Below are positions 12,361 to 23,064 of a DNA stretch of 64,000 bases, piece after piece (within the stretch, counting starts at the first letter, position 1; each line of letters opens with the position of its first letter). The position numbers and the translations under genes were made by a program. The DNA is taken from the NCBI GenBank assembly GCA_949825065.1, contig OX463841.1:21137381-21201380 (forward strand), read 5' to 3'. The notes below the pieces were generated by a model. The model did not search any database, was not told the origin of the DNA, and saw only the letters and a program-made list of their open reading frames with translations. Source of the stretch: Odontocerum albicorne (taxonomy: Eukaryota > Arthropoda > Insecta > Trichoptera > Odontoceridae).

Positions 12361-12570
12361 TACATCTTTTTAAACACAATCACACACTGGTTAGCGCGTG
12401 CACGCTGTCTCGTGTGTAATAAAAAATGTCGATTCGCGCCCGCTCGGCCATTACGCCTCAATTAGAGCCCCTTCCGAATTAATTACCGGGACTGGCCCTG
12501 CCCCCGGGGCTGGGCTGGCTTAAATAAAAAATAATTGGGTCCATTAAACGTGCATTTATTCAATTATTTC
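12361..12570. promoter_or_regulatory. GC-rich island with homeodomain-like sites, putative conserved element
   Basis: A compact GC-rich block contains 'gcgcgtgcacgc', 'ggccattacgcctcaattag', 'aattaattaccgggactgg' and 'ggggctgggctggc'. AT-rich homeodomain-like sites follow (taattgg, ccattaaacg, tttattcaatta). There is no repeat similarity and no plausible protein. Spacing of TAAT-type cores within GC-rich DNA is typical of deeply conserved enhancers. That is an inference only. Confidence 0.45.
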
Positions 12571-12840
12571 ATCTGCATCTCCCTATATCTTCTCTCTCCC
12601 ATCGCGATGGGCATCTCGCATATTACTTTTTTTATTAGTTATCACGGATGATACGCGTATTGAATGAAAAGCGCGCTCAATATGTGAAATTGATTCATTA
12701 GAGAAAACGTAATTTAATTTGAATTTGAAGATTATTGAATTTGAAGATCTGCTTTGTAAAATACTAGTAAAACTGTATCCCTTATACTGATTGAAATACA
12801 TTTGTTAAGTTTGCGTATTTATTTAACCATGAAACACACA

Positions 12841-13160
12841 TACTATGAGGCCGTTCACCTGTCGAGGTAGGCAAAGACGACAGAATGTCAGATTTTCCCA
12901 TCGCGATACACATATTTCACCTCCTCTACATCCATACACCTTTAAATACAACTCTTACGATTTCTCTGACTTGAAACAGTAATCATTCACTTGACCCAAT
13001 AATACATTCCTTGGTCTTCCTCTACCACGCCATCCAATCACATTTGCATTGAATGTCTGTTTTGTTAATCTTACATCTCTAGAGTGTTGTTTTTTATCTT
13101 ATTTGATACATCATTAGCCTTAAGTTCATATTCCTCTCGAATTGCTTTATTCCGTATCTG
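12841..13160 (-). mobile_element. LINE ORF2 C-terminal relic (family E), minus strand
   Basis: It aligns in order with 17791-18240, 23560-24050 and 53645-53890. The shared order is 'tgtcgaggtaggcaaagacg', 'tcacctcctctacatccata', 'catttgcattgaatgtctg'. Read on the minus strand these are the end of a LINE reverse-transcriptase protein. No continuous frame survives. Confidence 0.55.
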
Positions 13161-13430
13161 TCATACATACACGAAAATTACCGAATGTGTGAAGAAAATT
13201 TATCGTAATGCAAATATGTATTTGTATTTTATTGATTGAAATGTTAACATAATTCCACACAAAGTTCATTGACCGTTTTGAGACAGCTGACTTACACCCA
13301 TGAAATTCACATAAAAATAGTCCAACATATCTTAGCTGCAGCAACTGGTGTCTTCTTATTTGTTTCTCCATTAAGTCAAAATTTAGATTATTTTTTCTTT
13401 CCTGTGATTCTGAGATAATGTGTGAGTGTG
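13161..13430. other. AT-rich stretch, no gene seen
   Basis: No recognised feature between the LINE relic and the tandem array. Confidence 0.4.
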
Positions 13431-15185
13431 CATTTATATATTTTACTATGTTCGTACTATGCTATTGTGTATATAATTGTACCAACTACGTATATAATAT
13501 CATTTATATATTTTACTATGTTCGTACTATGCTATTGTGTATATAATTGTACCAACTACGTATATAATATCATTTATATATTTTACTATGTTCGTACTAT
13601 GCTATTGTGTATATAATTGTACCAACTACGTATATAATATCATTGTTCGTACTATGCTATTGTGTATATAATTGTACCAACTACGTATATAATATCATTT
13701 ATATATTTTACTATGTTCGTACTATGCTATTGTGTATATAATTGTACCAACTACGTATATAATATCATTGTTCGTACTATGCTATTGTGTATATAATTGT
13801 ACCAACTACGTATATAATATCATTGTTCGTATTATGCTATTGTGTATATAATTGTACCAACTACGTATATAATATCATTGTTCGTACTATGCTATTGTGT
13901 ATATAATTGTACCAACTACGTATATAATATCATTTATATATTTTACTATGTTCGTACTATGCTATTGTGTATATAATTGTACCAACTACGTATATAATAT
14001 CATTGTTCGTACTATGCTATTGTGTATATAATTGTACCAACTACGTATATAATATCATTGTTCGTACTATGCTATTGTGTATATAATTGTACCAACTACG
14101 TATATAATATCATTGTTCGTACTATGCTATTGTGTATATAATTGTACCAACTACGTATATAATATCATTTATATATTTTACTATGTTCGTACTATGCTAT
14201 TGTGTATATAATTGTACCAACTACGTATATAATATCATTTATATATTTTACTATGTTCGTACTATGCTATTGTGTATATAATTGTACCAACTACGTATAT
14301 AATATCATTGTTCGTACTATGCTATTGTGTATATAATTGTACCAACTACGTATATAATATCATTGTTCGTACTATGCTATTGTGTATATAATTGTACCAA
14401 CTACGTATATAATATCATTGTTCGTACTATGCTATTGTGTATATAATTGTACCAACTACGTATATAATATCATTGTTCGTACTATGCTATTGTGTATATA
14501 ATTGTACCAACTACGTATATAATATCATTGTTCGTACTATGCTATTGTGTATATAATTGTACCAACTACGTATATAATATCATTGTTCGTACTATGCTAT
14601 TGTGTATATAATTGTACCAACTACGTATATAATATCATTGTTCGTACTATGCTATTGTGTATATAATTGTACCAACTACGTATATAATATCATTGTTCGT
14701 ACTATGCTATTGTGTATATAATTGTACCAACTACGTATATAATATCATTGTTCGTACTATGCTATTGTGTATATAATTGTACCAACTACGTATATAATAT
14801 CATTGTTCGTACTATGCTATTGTGTATATAATTGTACCAACTACGTATATAATATCATTGTTCGTACTATGCTATTGTGTATATAATTGTACCAACTACG
14901 TATATAATATCATTGTTCGTACTATGCTATTGTGTATATAATTGTACCAACTACGTATATAATATCATTGTTCGTACTATGCTATTGTGTATATAATTGT
15001 ACCAACTACGTATATAATATCATTGTTCGTACTATGCTATTGTGTATATAATTGTACCAACTACGTATATAATATCATTGTTCGTACTATGCTTTTGTGT
15101 ATATAATTGTACCAACTACGTATATAATATCATTGTTCGTACTATGCTATTGTGTATATAATTGTACCAACTACGAATATAATAT
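13431..15185 (+). repeat. mosaic tandem array of 55-bp and 70-bp units (30 units)
   Basis: The 55-bp unit runs from cattgttcgtactatgc to tacgtatataatat. The 70-bp form is the same unit with 15 extra bases, tatatattttactat-like, after the catt. Unit starts show seven 70-bp units (13431, 13501, 13571, 13696, 13931, 14166, 14236) and 23 short ones. From 14306 on, all sixteen units are 55 bp. Units are almost identical, with single changes near 13831, 15094 and 15175, so the array is young or homogenised. Confidence 0.95.
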
Positions 15186-15345
15186 CATTTTTCGTGTACG
15201 AAGGTGTGGGCTGAAAACATCTGACGTGCTCATGGCTGGACTCGCCCTCCTATTGTTGAGGGTCTATCTCGATTGGGAGGGTGTTATAAGATGAGCCCAG
15301 GCCTTTTGATAGCTTTTCTCTCAAGTGTATTTTCTTTTCCATTGC
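15186..15345 (-). mobile_element. LINE 3' end relic (family F)
   Basis: On the minus strand it carries REKLSKGLGSSYNT, a stop, then 'agcacgtcagatgttttcag' and 'cacaccttcgtacac'. Region 31245-31400 has the same order on the plus strand (REKLSEGFGSCYS, then 'ccagatgtttttcagaccac'). Two copies in opposite orientation with a shared protein end support a retrotransposon 3' end. The 55/70-bp array abuts its 3' side. Confidence 0.6.
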
Positions 15346-15830
15346 CCTAAGATACCTATATACAGATATGTAAATTGGGGATAAATGTATGCACTTTCTT
15401 ACCATCAATAAACCTTTTTTTTTTAAATAAATACATATGTTTTTAACTGGCTTGATATTTTGGTACGTAACTACGGAATTGAAGAATGCTAATTCATTAT
15501 CTGGAATAAATAACAATAATGTTTTTTCCGGCATTAAAATTCGTTTACACATCGTATTATCATTCCAATTGTTATGTTGAATATGTATTCAAATCATACA
15601 ACTGTTTTTTTTCTGCTTTACTATAAAATAGTCGGAACGCCGGGTACAATATTTGGTTTGGAAGAAAGCGAGATAGTTTTTTTTCCATTTATGACGGGAA
15701 AATCCTTATTTTCGAAGCTCATACATCCTGAATACATATATTCAAATATTTTTTCCGAACGACATTTAACGTTCTGATAATAAGTCGCCCAAAGCCTGTC
15801 CAATTAAAGGGAGTTATGTAAGAGTAAGTA
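15346..15830. other. AT-rich stretch, no gene recognised
   Basis: Two overlapping short frames on opposite strands lie near 15574-15803. Neither matches anything I know, and base use does not look coding. Confidence 0.4.
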
Positions 15831-16000
15831 AAGCAGGGCCGGACCGGGTCGCCACTCCAACCAAATGAGCCCGTCCCTTGTTAGGGCGCCCCCGCACTCT
15901 CGCTCTTTCGCCCTCGCACCTTGTTCTGGCCAGTCGATATGCCGGTTGATTCAACGATTGTAAATCGTTGATCAACAAACTGCAAAGCGAGTTCTTCTTG
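15831..16000. promoter_or_regulatory. GC-rich island, putative conserved element
   Basis: The block 'gcagggccggaccgggtcgc' to 'gttctggccagtcgatatgc' is abruptly GC-rich. A small inverted repeat follows (caacgatt...aatcgttg near 15953-15971). No repeat partner in this window and no protein were recognised. Confidence 0.35.
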
Positions 16001-17100
16001 ATTTTATTTTTTATATTTTTTTATTCCTTGTCAATTTCGTTTAGCAAGCAAATAAACGTTTATACGTGCATTACATTATTTAAATTCTCGTGACTAAAAG
16101 ATCGCTAAATTATTTTTCACGTCCAATTCTAACACTTATATTTGATAAATTCTCTAACACTAGTTACTAAATTTCATTCCAAGGAGATTACGTTATGATG
16201 TAACATTTCTCAAAGAGTAAACCATTCTATCAGCTTGTTTACGACTAAGTATTGTATATGCTACAGGACCAACCTAGTTTAATATTTTATTTTATTTTAT
16301 TTCTTTCAAATATTTATTCAAATCAGTATTTCTTTGAAACCTTGCCTCACACTAACTTGAAATAGTTTTGATATATACATGATGGTTCTATTTGCCGTTG
16401 AATTAATGATATATCGGTTTCATCATCCTATTATTGTTTTCATTAAAATTGTTGATATCGATTCTTCATACGTGAATATTTTTCTCTTGTTCTTGCTTGT
16501 TATCTCCATATTTTCTAATTTCTAATATTGATCTAAAATGTTTTTATTTTAGTTGTTAAACTAGAGTAGTTTGCTTCCTGAATTAGAAAGAGTTGCAACA
16601 AGTTTTAATATGTTGAATTTCTTTCTAATAAATTTATAAAATTTATAAACAATTGGAAAGAAACAAGATTATACTTTAATTGAAGAATAGTGAGGATATG
16701 TTCCACGCCAAGTAAAGAGTAGAGAGAGAAATAAATGTCAGTGATGTGATGGTAATCCTCTCGCTGACATTGTCATTTTAATGAAAAATAAGATGGAAAT
16801 CCAATCATAACATCCACAAAAACTAAAGGTAGGTGAAAATGAAAACAAGTTTACGTTTTTTTCATCCATGGTCGATGCCATAAAATAACACCGTTCATTT
16901 TTTTAATGCGATGAATCCTATGAAACTGAAGCTGTCAAAAATATAACTTATACTTAATATAGCATATCTAATGGGTTTTACATTACTCAAAATGAATCCC
17001 AAGATTTTAATTTAATTTAAAAAATCCAGCTTCCATAATTTTGTATTTTTCAACTTGAAAAACTTGAATATTTTAATAAATTTAGAGAAAGCTACGTAAA
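16001..17100. other. AT-rich stretch, nothing recognised
   Basis: No gene, repeat partner or structure noticed. Confidence 0.45.
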
Positions 17101-17370
17101 ATTTATTTTAAATTTGACGATGAGAATGTATCGGGTGAGACCTTTAGTTAGAAATCTCTCCGCATTCGAAAACATTTTTAACCACCCTCCAATTTTAATA
17201 CTTTCTCCACCTTGAAAAACAGTTGAACGGAAAGGGTTCGCTTGATAGGAACTTTTGACGGAGTCCCAAACCTTGGACAAAGTTTTCCCCTCCCGCCCAA
17301 GGAAGTGGCACAAGCCGCTTGTGGCTAGGGAGGGAGAGGACCTCATTAATTTCCATGCGTCATTATTTTT
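17101..17370. other. moderately GC-rich segment abutting the assembly gap
   Basis: The minus strand is open for about 90 codons here (SSPSLATSGLCHFLGREG and onward). I do not recognise the product, and the frame runs into undetermined bases. It could be an unrecognised repeat, a conserved element or part of an exon. Confidence 0.3.
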
Positions 17371-17570
17371 NNNNNNNNNNNNNNNNNNNNNNNNNNNNNN
17401 NNNNNNNNNNNNNNNNNNNNNNNNNNNNNNNNNNNNNNNNNNNNNNNNNNNNNNNNNNNNNNNNNNNNNNNNNNNNNNNNNNNNNNNNNNNNNNNNNNNN
17501 NNNNNNNNNNNNNNNNNNNNNNNNNNNNNNNNNNNNNNNNNNNNNNNNNNNNNNNNNNNNNNNNNNNNNN
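17371..17570. other. assembly gap (200 N)
   Basis: Exactly 200 undetermined bases, probably a placeholder of arbitrary length. Predicted frames across it have no meaning. Confidence 0.98.
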
Positions 17571-17790
17571 TACTCAAGAAATTTAACTCTATTTCACTCT
17601 AATAAACTTTTTTTTTTTCATCTGTGTGGGTATGAAAGAGATGGGTGACATTAATATAATGAAAAAAGCGTTAAACTCATATATTTCACCATTGATTATT
17701 TACGCATGCTGATTGGTGTAGAAGGTTTTACATTGACCTTTACATAATAACCATAAAAAATATCATCCCATTATTTTTACCGTCACCATT

Positions 17791-18260
17791 ACGCCATTTT
17801 TGTCGAGGTAGGTAGGAACGACTAACTGTCTACCGAACTAGACATTCCTTTCGTGACCCACATCTTTCGCTTCTTCTACATTCATATCCTACGATTTGTG
17901 CCGTTTTAGATTTCCGTCTTTCAAAATATCATTCACTTGATCCAACCTTACTTATTCAACTAATCCAGGATGTCTTCCACTCATATTTGCGCTGCATATG
18001 TGTTTTATTAGTATTTCTTCTTCTTACTTGGTACAGCAACCTCAAGGTGATATACATAGCTTCATTCCATATTTTCTCGTAAATTCTCATCCCTTGTATT
18101 CGTCACAATAGACACATTCCTAGTGAATTTATTCAGATTCTTTCAGTTTTTTTTCTATGTCCACGTTTCATTCCCATACATCTACATGAATTCGTTGAAA
18201 AAATATTGATTAAAAATATAAATATAATTATAGATATCCAAAACGTATTCCCTTCACATC
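17791..18260 (-). mobile_element. LINE ORF2 C-terminal relic (family E), minus strand
   Basis: The minus strand reads DQVNDILKDGNLKRHKS, a stop, then MNVEEAKDVGHERNV. This is the usual order at the end of a non-LTR retrotransposon ORF2 (a WxDQVND motif, then an EEAKxV...DR motif). Further left-strand blocks ('tgtccacgtttcattcccat') match the region upstream in this LINE family. Stops and frameshifts make it a relic. Confidence 0.65.
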
Positions 18261-18600
18261 TTAATAGAGGTTAGCCCTTCTAGGCAACGTGATCCATACC
18301 CTCACGTTAATGAATTGTCGATTGGTTGATATGCGCTCTTTTGAGACATTTTTGAGACAAACAAGTTTTATTTAAACCGATTCAGTAAACAAAGTTCATG
18401 TTTAGGAACTCGTCCAAAACCACCCTCAATAACTAAACATTTTGAGCTTAATTTTAATGAAATCTCGTTGAAAGGTTGTTAAAATATTTTATACCAGCAA
18501 TATTACAATGAAGTACATAATACCTTTATAAGTCAAATTCATCACCTATTAAGTGTCCTTAAATATGTATTTCATCCCTTAATCAAGTTAACAGGTCTCA

Positions 18601-18880
18601 AGAAAGTGAAGCCTCTCAGTTACACGAAGCAGCAGGATTAATACGCAGCTTACCATATCATAATTGAATGTCCGTCTCGACCCATCCGGGACCTGCCTCC
18701 TCCCCATGCCCGGCAGCCCCCGTTACAGGATCCCCCGCCCCCGCCCCACTCCTTAATACGTTTCAGCAATAACCGTAAACAAGAGATAACCGTGCCGGAA
18801 ATAAATCGTGGGCCCGTGTAATCAATAAGAACGGACGCCCCGACCCGATACTCGCATACTCTGGTCTAGTGATATTGCTG
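18601..18880. promoter_or_regulatory. GC-rich island, putative conserved element
   Basis: A block of about 220 bp includes 'gaagcagcaggattaatacg', 'catcataattgaatg'-like AT sites, a C-rich run at 18675-18750 and 'gataaccgtgccggaaataa' plus 'cccgtgtaatcaataagaac'. There is no repeat relation to the rest of the window. GGATTA (Otx/Bicoid-like) and AATCAATAA (homeodomain-like) cores are visible. Function is inferred. Confidence 0.45.
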
Positions 18881-18980
18881 TATTTTGAGAAATATACCAA
18901 AGGCATGGTTTTGATGTCATGAATGTTTTTCACAAAAAATAATTGCTGTAATTTACGTCAATTTTGTAATACTGCAATTA

Positions 18981-19150
18981 TAATCGAGTCAATAATTTCC
19001 TGAGTATTCTTATATGAAGCCTTACATCGGTAAATCTTCGGATCGATTGGCTACTCTGATATAGTGACGTACATTTGAAGTGTTCTGCGAAAGGGATCAT
19101 AACTTGTAGGGCTATTTAAACTTCAGGCATTAAGCCGCTTTATATAACTG
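18981..19150 (+). repeat. interspersed repeat family C, copy 1
   Basis: It shares 'gccttacatcgg', then a cttcgg block, 'tttgaagtgttctg' and 'aagccgctttat' in order with 41690-41990. It is a decayed dispersed repeat of unknown class. Confidence 0.55.
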
Positions 19151-19640
19151 GGACATGTAAATGGAAAATGGGTCCACTCCACAAAACAGTTTATTTAATT
19201 TTTTTTCAATAGTTATTTTTCTGCAAAAGTAACAAGTCAATCAAATGTCTACTCGTATTTGTCGTCCTTTCGCATAAAAATTACGCCATAATATTTTCGT
19301 ACGTTATAATTACAACCACAATCGTTCGTTGTCTTCTTAACTTTACTATTGTAATGGAAGCAAAAGATTTCTATGTATAGAACTTTTTTTATTATTTATT
19401 GCTGAATATAATTTCTTTCACAATCCCGACTGCTAGTGTCGACCCTCCAGAATCTATCGTTTTAAATTGTAGATTCAAGAGAAACTGTTCTGATTCTTCC
19501 ATCCACTGAATCCATTACAAAAGTAAAATCTCGAGAACGCTTTCACAATTTTAATTACACTTAGAAAGAAAATTCTTGCATAAATATTTAAGTCTCTAAA
19601 TAATACTAACTATTGTTTATAAATAAAAGTGTAGTTGGAT
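19151..19640. other. AT-rich stretch, no gene seen
   Basis: One TACTCGTA octamer lies at 19250. Nothing else recognised. Confidence 0.45.
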
Positions 19641-19812
19641 CAAGGGAAAATATTTTGAAAGAAGGAAACGTAATTAGTCAAAAATCGTAGGAGTTGTATG
19701 AGAAAATGTAAGGATGTAGAAAAGCCGTAGGATGTGTGTCAAGATAGGAAAACCTGGCGCACTGTCATCTGCGCCTTCTCCGATAGGAAAATGGCACGAT
19801 GATATGTATATT
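19641..19812 (+). mobile_element. LINE ORF2 C-terminal relic (family E), plus strand
   Basis: The order 'gtaggagttgtatgagaaaa', 'aggatgtagaaaagcc', 'aacctggcgcactgtcatct' and 'gcacgatgatatgtatatt' matches 6766-6930. It provides the uninterrupted TA comparison for the octamer at 6915. Confidence 0.6.
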
Positions 19813-19910
19813 AGTGTGTATTGTTTATAAAGCGACTTTTTTTAGTTGTCTTATAAATTAAAAATTGTTTATTATATTTTATATCTGCTAACAAAATTTA
19901 ATAAAAATTC

Positions 19911-20009
19911 AAAACCTGTTCTTTAGTTAATGTTTACCACTGTAAAACCTGTTCTTTAGTTAATGTTTACCACTGTACAACCTGTTCTTTAGTTAATGTT
20001 TACCGGTGT
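19911..20009 (+). repeat. 33-bp tandem repeat, 3 copies
   Basis: The unit begins aaaacctgttctttagttaa at 19911, 19944 and 19977. The third copy has two variant sites. Confidence 0.93.
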
Positions 20010-20689
20010 AAAACGCGCAAATATATGACTGAAACTAAAAACAATACTTTTATTAATTCATAAGGTTTCAAATGAAAAAAATCATTTAACATGGGAAAAG
20101 GATTTGGAACACTTTTTATATTTTTATCATTGATTCACACTAATCCAACATGACAAATATTCACATCTAAAAACTTTCTATTATGACTAAGAACTCTGAG
20201 TAGAGTTGATAATTTTGTTTCCCAAACGAGTTTATATTTTTAAAAGAATACATTATTTTTAATGAAATATTTCAATATTTATTTACCATATAATTATGAA
20301 TGAAAATATATTTAAAAAATACTTAGTTTCAATTTAACATGCTGCATTTTAGGAGTAAATCAAAGTCGTGTATTCAATAACTTAACATTGACAAGTTTAT
20401 AAATCTCTACTTAATTAACGTCATCATTCCGATCCATGTCCCCATGAATCCTTATCCTGCATTTTATGCCTAATTAATTTCCTCGCTAATCCTGCTGCAA
20501 GACGTATAGTCTCTTCCTGCAGCTGAGAATCACTCCTGCACTTTTTATTATGCATGTTCCTTATATTTCATATAATATTCTATTTAATTATTTAACAAAA
20601 TATAATTTTTTGGTTTAACGAACAAAATATTTTATTAGTATTGGGTATACCATAAGTCCGTTATGAAATTTTCTAGACATTAGAATTTA
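20010..20689. other. AT-rich stretch, no gene seen
   Basis: No recognisable repeat or coding signal. Confidence 0.45.
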
Positions 20690-20940
20690 ATGTAATATAC
20701 ACTGCACTACACCTAAAGCCGAATCACGTTCCGGAAGGTCTTCAAAGATTTCTTTGCTGTTCGCCTTCGCTTGGTAAGTTTTCAACAATAGTCTTACTTA
20801 TGTTTTTCTATACATATACAAAGGCAAGGAAGTACATGATATAATGACCGCAGCTACCACCTTCCTATATTTACACTCAACTTATATATATTTATTTTAT
20901 AATATTTTTAATCTGTCTATATAAACTGTCCTTTAATAAT
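20690..20940 (+). repeat. LINE-tail-like interspersed repeat, copy 2
   Basis: Same block order as 4445-4745: 'cactacacctaaagccgaat', 'gatttctttgctgttcgcct', 'accgcagctaccaccttcc', 'atatttttaatctgt'. Confidence 0.45.
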
Positions 20941-21033
20941 TGTTGTTTTTGATATTTAATTTAATTTATGCTCTTTTGGTTACAATTATTATCACCATAA
21001 AATTTCAAATTATCAATATACGAGTATGGTATA

Positions 21034-21218
21034 GGCGTCCTCCTTGGCGTAGTTGGCAACACGTAGTCCGAGGCCTAGTTTGGCAAGAAAGGATTCGATT
21101 CCCGATGGATGCATTTTTTACCAAGGTCCCTGTCTAGTTTATCACTTATGGCTTTTTTAACACCTTTCTGGTAATATATTTCATGGCAAAATCGCCAGGT
21201 TTTATTGTATTGTGAACA
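21034..21218 (+). mobile_element. tRNA-derived SINE (family A)
   Basis: The head contains an A-box-like ttggcgtagttggcaac (21054-21070) and a B-box ggattcgattcccg (21091-21104), both RNA polymerase III promoter elements. The body has 'taacacctttctgg' and 'aatcgccaggttttattgta'. It has internal substitutions and a short insertion in the head. A TACGAGTA (21019) lies just upstream. Confidence 0.75.
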
Positions 21219-21236
21219 ACAAAACTGTTGTTTAAA

Positions 21237-21480
21237 GTTAAGGCATTATTAACATTGTGGAGGTTTAAGCACATTTTAATTTGTTTTTATCAAACACTGC
21301 TTATCCCACTTTGGTAACGGTATAACCCTACCGGTTTCAAGGCTTTCACCTCACTATCAAGAGAGCACAAACAATAATTGTTTGTGCTTCCCTGATGATG
21401 AGGGGAAAGCCTTGAAACCGGTAGGGTTATTCCATTACAAAAATTGGAATAAACTGTATTTGATTAAACAAATTACAACA
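21237..21480. mobile_element. Penelope-like foldback, near-perfect palindrome of about 200 bp
   Basis: Arms 21277-21375 and 21380-21476 are inverted copies. Each carries the reverse or direct form of 'gaaaccggtagggtta' and 'caaacactg'-type ends, with only a few central bases between them. The right arm has a hammerhead-like core, CTGATGA at 21392-21398 and GAAAC at 21414-21418. In the left arm the CTGATGA has decayed. The left flank 'gttaaggcatt...gtggaggttta' is shared with the element at 53892-54510, so this is a mobile family. Inverted repeated ends with hammerhead motifs are known for Penelope-like retroelements. The assignment is tentative. Confidence 0.6.
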
Positions 21481-21689
21481 AATGTGTTTTTAAATCCTAC
21501 ATTATATAGGTAGTATTTAAATTCTATATTATATTTCCAGGCTGATATCATATGTTTTATATATATTTTTTGTTATAAATATTTACTGTCAGTGTCAAAA
21601 ACCGAAAATATAAGCCTTAAAATTAAAGTTGACAAAAGATATAGGTAGTTAAATTATAATTCAACAATATAAATACTTAATTCGTAAGA

Positions 21690-21735
21690 TCTTGGAAAGC
21701 ATGTGTCCTGCCAACTAGACCACAAAGGTCGTTAT
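21690..21735 (-). mobile_element. SINE family A head fragment, minus strand
   Basis: Contains 'ccaactagaccacaaaggtc', the reverse of a SINE A head. It lies head-to-head with the plus-strand copy that follows. Confidence 0.55.
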
Positions 21736-21763
21736 TCATAAGCATTGCAATAAGTATAATAAA

Positions 21764-21920
21764 GCGACGTCCATGTCCTAGTTGGTAAGTTGCCTGTCTT
21801 CCAGCCCGGGGACTGTAGGTTCGAGTAGCGTTAGAACCCAGATATTCTCAAAAATAATTCCAGTCTGGTTTTCTCTTGAACATATTTCTGGTTGGCTAGA
21901 ATTGATAACCCGGGTTGATA
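21764..21920 (+). mobile_element. tRNA-derived SINE (family A)
   Basis: Head 'gtcctagttggtaagttgcc' (A-box-like) and 'tgtaggttcgagtagcg' (altered B-box), then 'ccagtctggttttctcttga' and 'tttctggttggctagaattg'. The 3' tail is poorly kept. Confidence 0.75.
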
Positions 21921-22235
21921 TATACGTAAAGAAAGTTTTATATTAAAAGGATAATTTATATAGTGCTATTTAGAGAACATTCTTTCTTCAAGGGCAAAAC
22001 AATACAATATAATACAACGAGTAAGCTAATTTCTAGATAGGTACTTCTTCTAATCAACCACGCAATATATTAAAAAGCTAACGTTATGCACAAAACGAAA
22101 GTATTATCAAAAAGCACTGTGAAATTTAAATTTTCTTTATTATACGTATATAAAATAAAATTACACCAAACATATTTAAAATGGAAGTTATGAGAGGAAA
22201 GGGAAATTTTGAGAAGAAAAGGATCACTGAAAAAA

Positions 22236-22362
22236 TATATATATAATGTGTTTTTACTATCTATTTACAGGAAATCAGTTGATGTGCTGCAAAATATACA
22301 ATATATAATGTGTTTTTACTATCTATTTACAGGAAATCAGTTGAGGTGCTGCAAAATACGAG
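22236..22362 (+). repeat. 62-bp tandem duplication
   Basis: The unit 'ataatgtgtttttactatct' through 'gctgcaaaata' occurs at 22243 and 22305 with one difference. Where the first copy continues TA-tacaat, the second has TACGAGTA (22357-22364). Confidence 0.9.
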
Positions 22363-22599
22363 TACATAGTTTACAGTTTTTTTCATTTTTTAGTATGGCA
22401 ATTTTCTATGTGAATGGTCTAAATCGTGGGAGAATATTCGAAAAAGATTTAAATACACAGTTCTGTCACAAATGCATTCTGCATCTGACACTAAAAATAA
22501 AAACATTTTGTCTTTGGCATGCAAATAGTCAGTCAGAGAAAGAGAGACAGTGTACGAGTATATTTATGGTAAAGATAAAAAGTCCACCGTTTACGAGTT

Positions 22600-22760
22600 C
22601 ATTCCATTAGCATAATACATCACGGGTGGACGTCCACCCAGTCCCAGCCGCCTCCCGTCCCGAGCCGGCCTCCCGATCCACTGTATCTGCTGAATTATTC
22701 ATCCGGCACGAGTTCTGATGCAGCTTCCTTGCTCCTTACTCCTTATTCCTAGCATCGTCC
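22600..22760. promoter_or_regulatory. GC-rich island with 16-bp palindrome, putative conserved element
   Basis: It opens with a POU/octamer-like cattagcataatacat and a perfect palindrome GGGTGGACGTCCACCC (22624-22639, with a GACGTC core). A C/G-rich stretch and 'gctgaattattcatccggc' follow. No repeat partner. Enhancer-like by composition only. Confidence 0.42.
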
Positions 22761-23017
22761 TTCACTGCTGGAGCATTTCGAGTACTCTATACGTAATGTC
22801 GCAACAGATTTCGTTCCTATACTCACCTCAAAAATTCAATTGCTTTAATATAATTATTTGAATGGTGAAAGTACATTAAAATATTTGTTTCTGAAATAAC
22901 TGTTAAATTTTTATTTTGATAATTATTGACTATCTGTTAAATCAATTTCATCTTAAATGATTTACTGGAGGAATTGCCTTTACAATGTGTTTATTTGTAT
23001 TGTTATACGTTACTTAT

Positions 23018-23056
23018 AATACAACCTGGCAATCTCTTTCAAACATCCAGAAATAT
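23018..23056 (-). mobile_element. SINE family A 3' fragment, minus strand
   Basis: 'acaacctggcaatctctttc' plus 'aaacatccagaaa' is the reverse of the SINE A body. It sits tail-to-head before the next copy. Confidence 0.55.
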
Positions 23057-23064
23057 ATTGTAAG

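Noticed and set aside
13422..15294. CRISPR-like regular repeats
   Set aside because: Units are directly adjacent without unique spacers, and the sequence is eukaryotic. These are minisatellites.
17092..17648. Frames of 109-161 codons on both strands near 17.3 kb
   Set aside because: Most of their length is the 200-N gap. The real part is short and unrecognised, so it is kept only as an unclassified segment.
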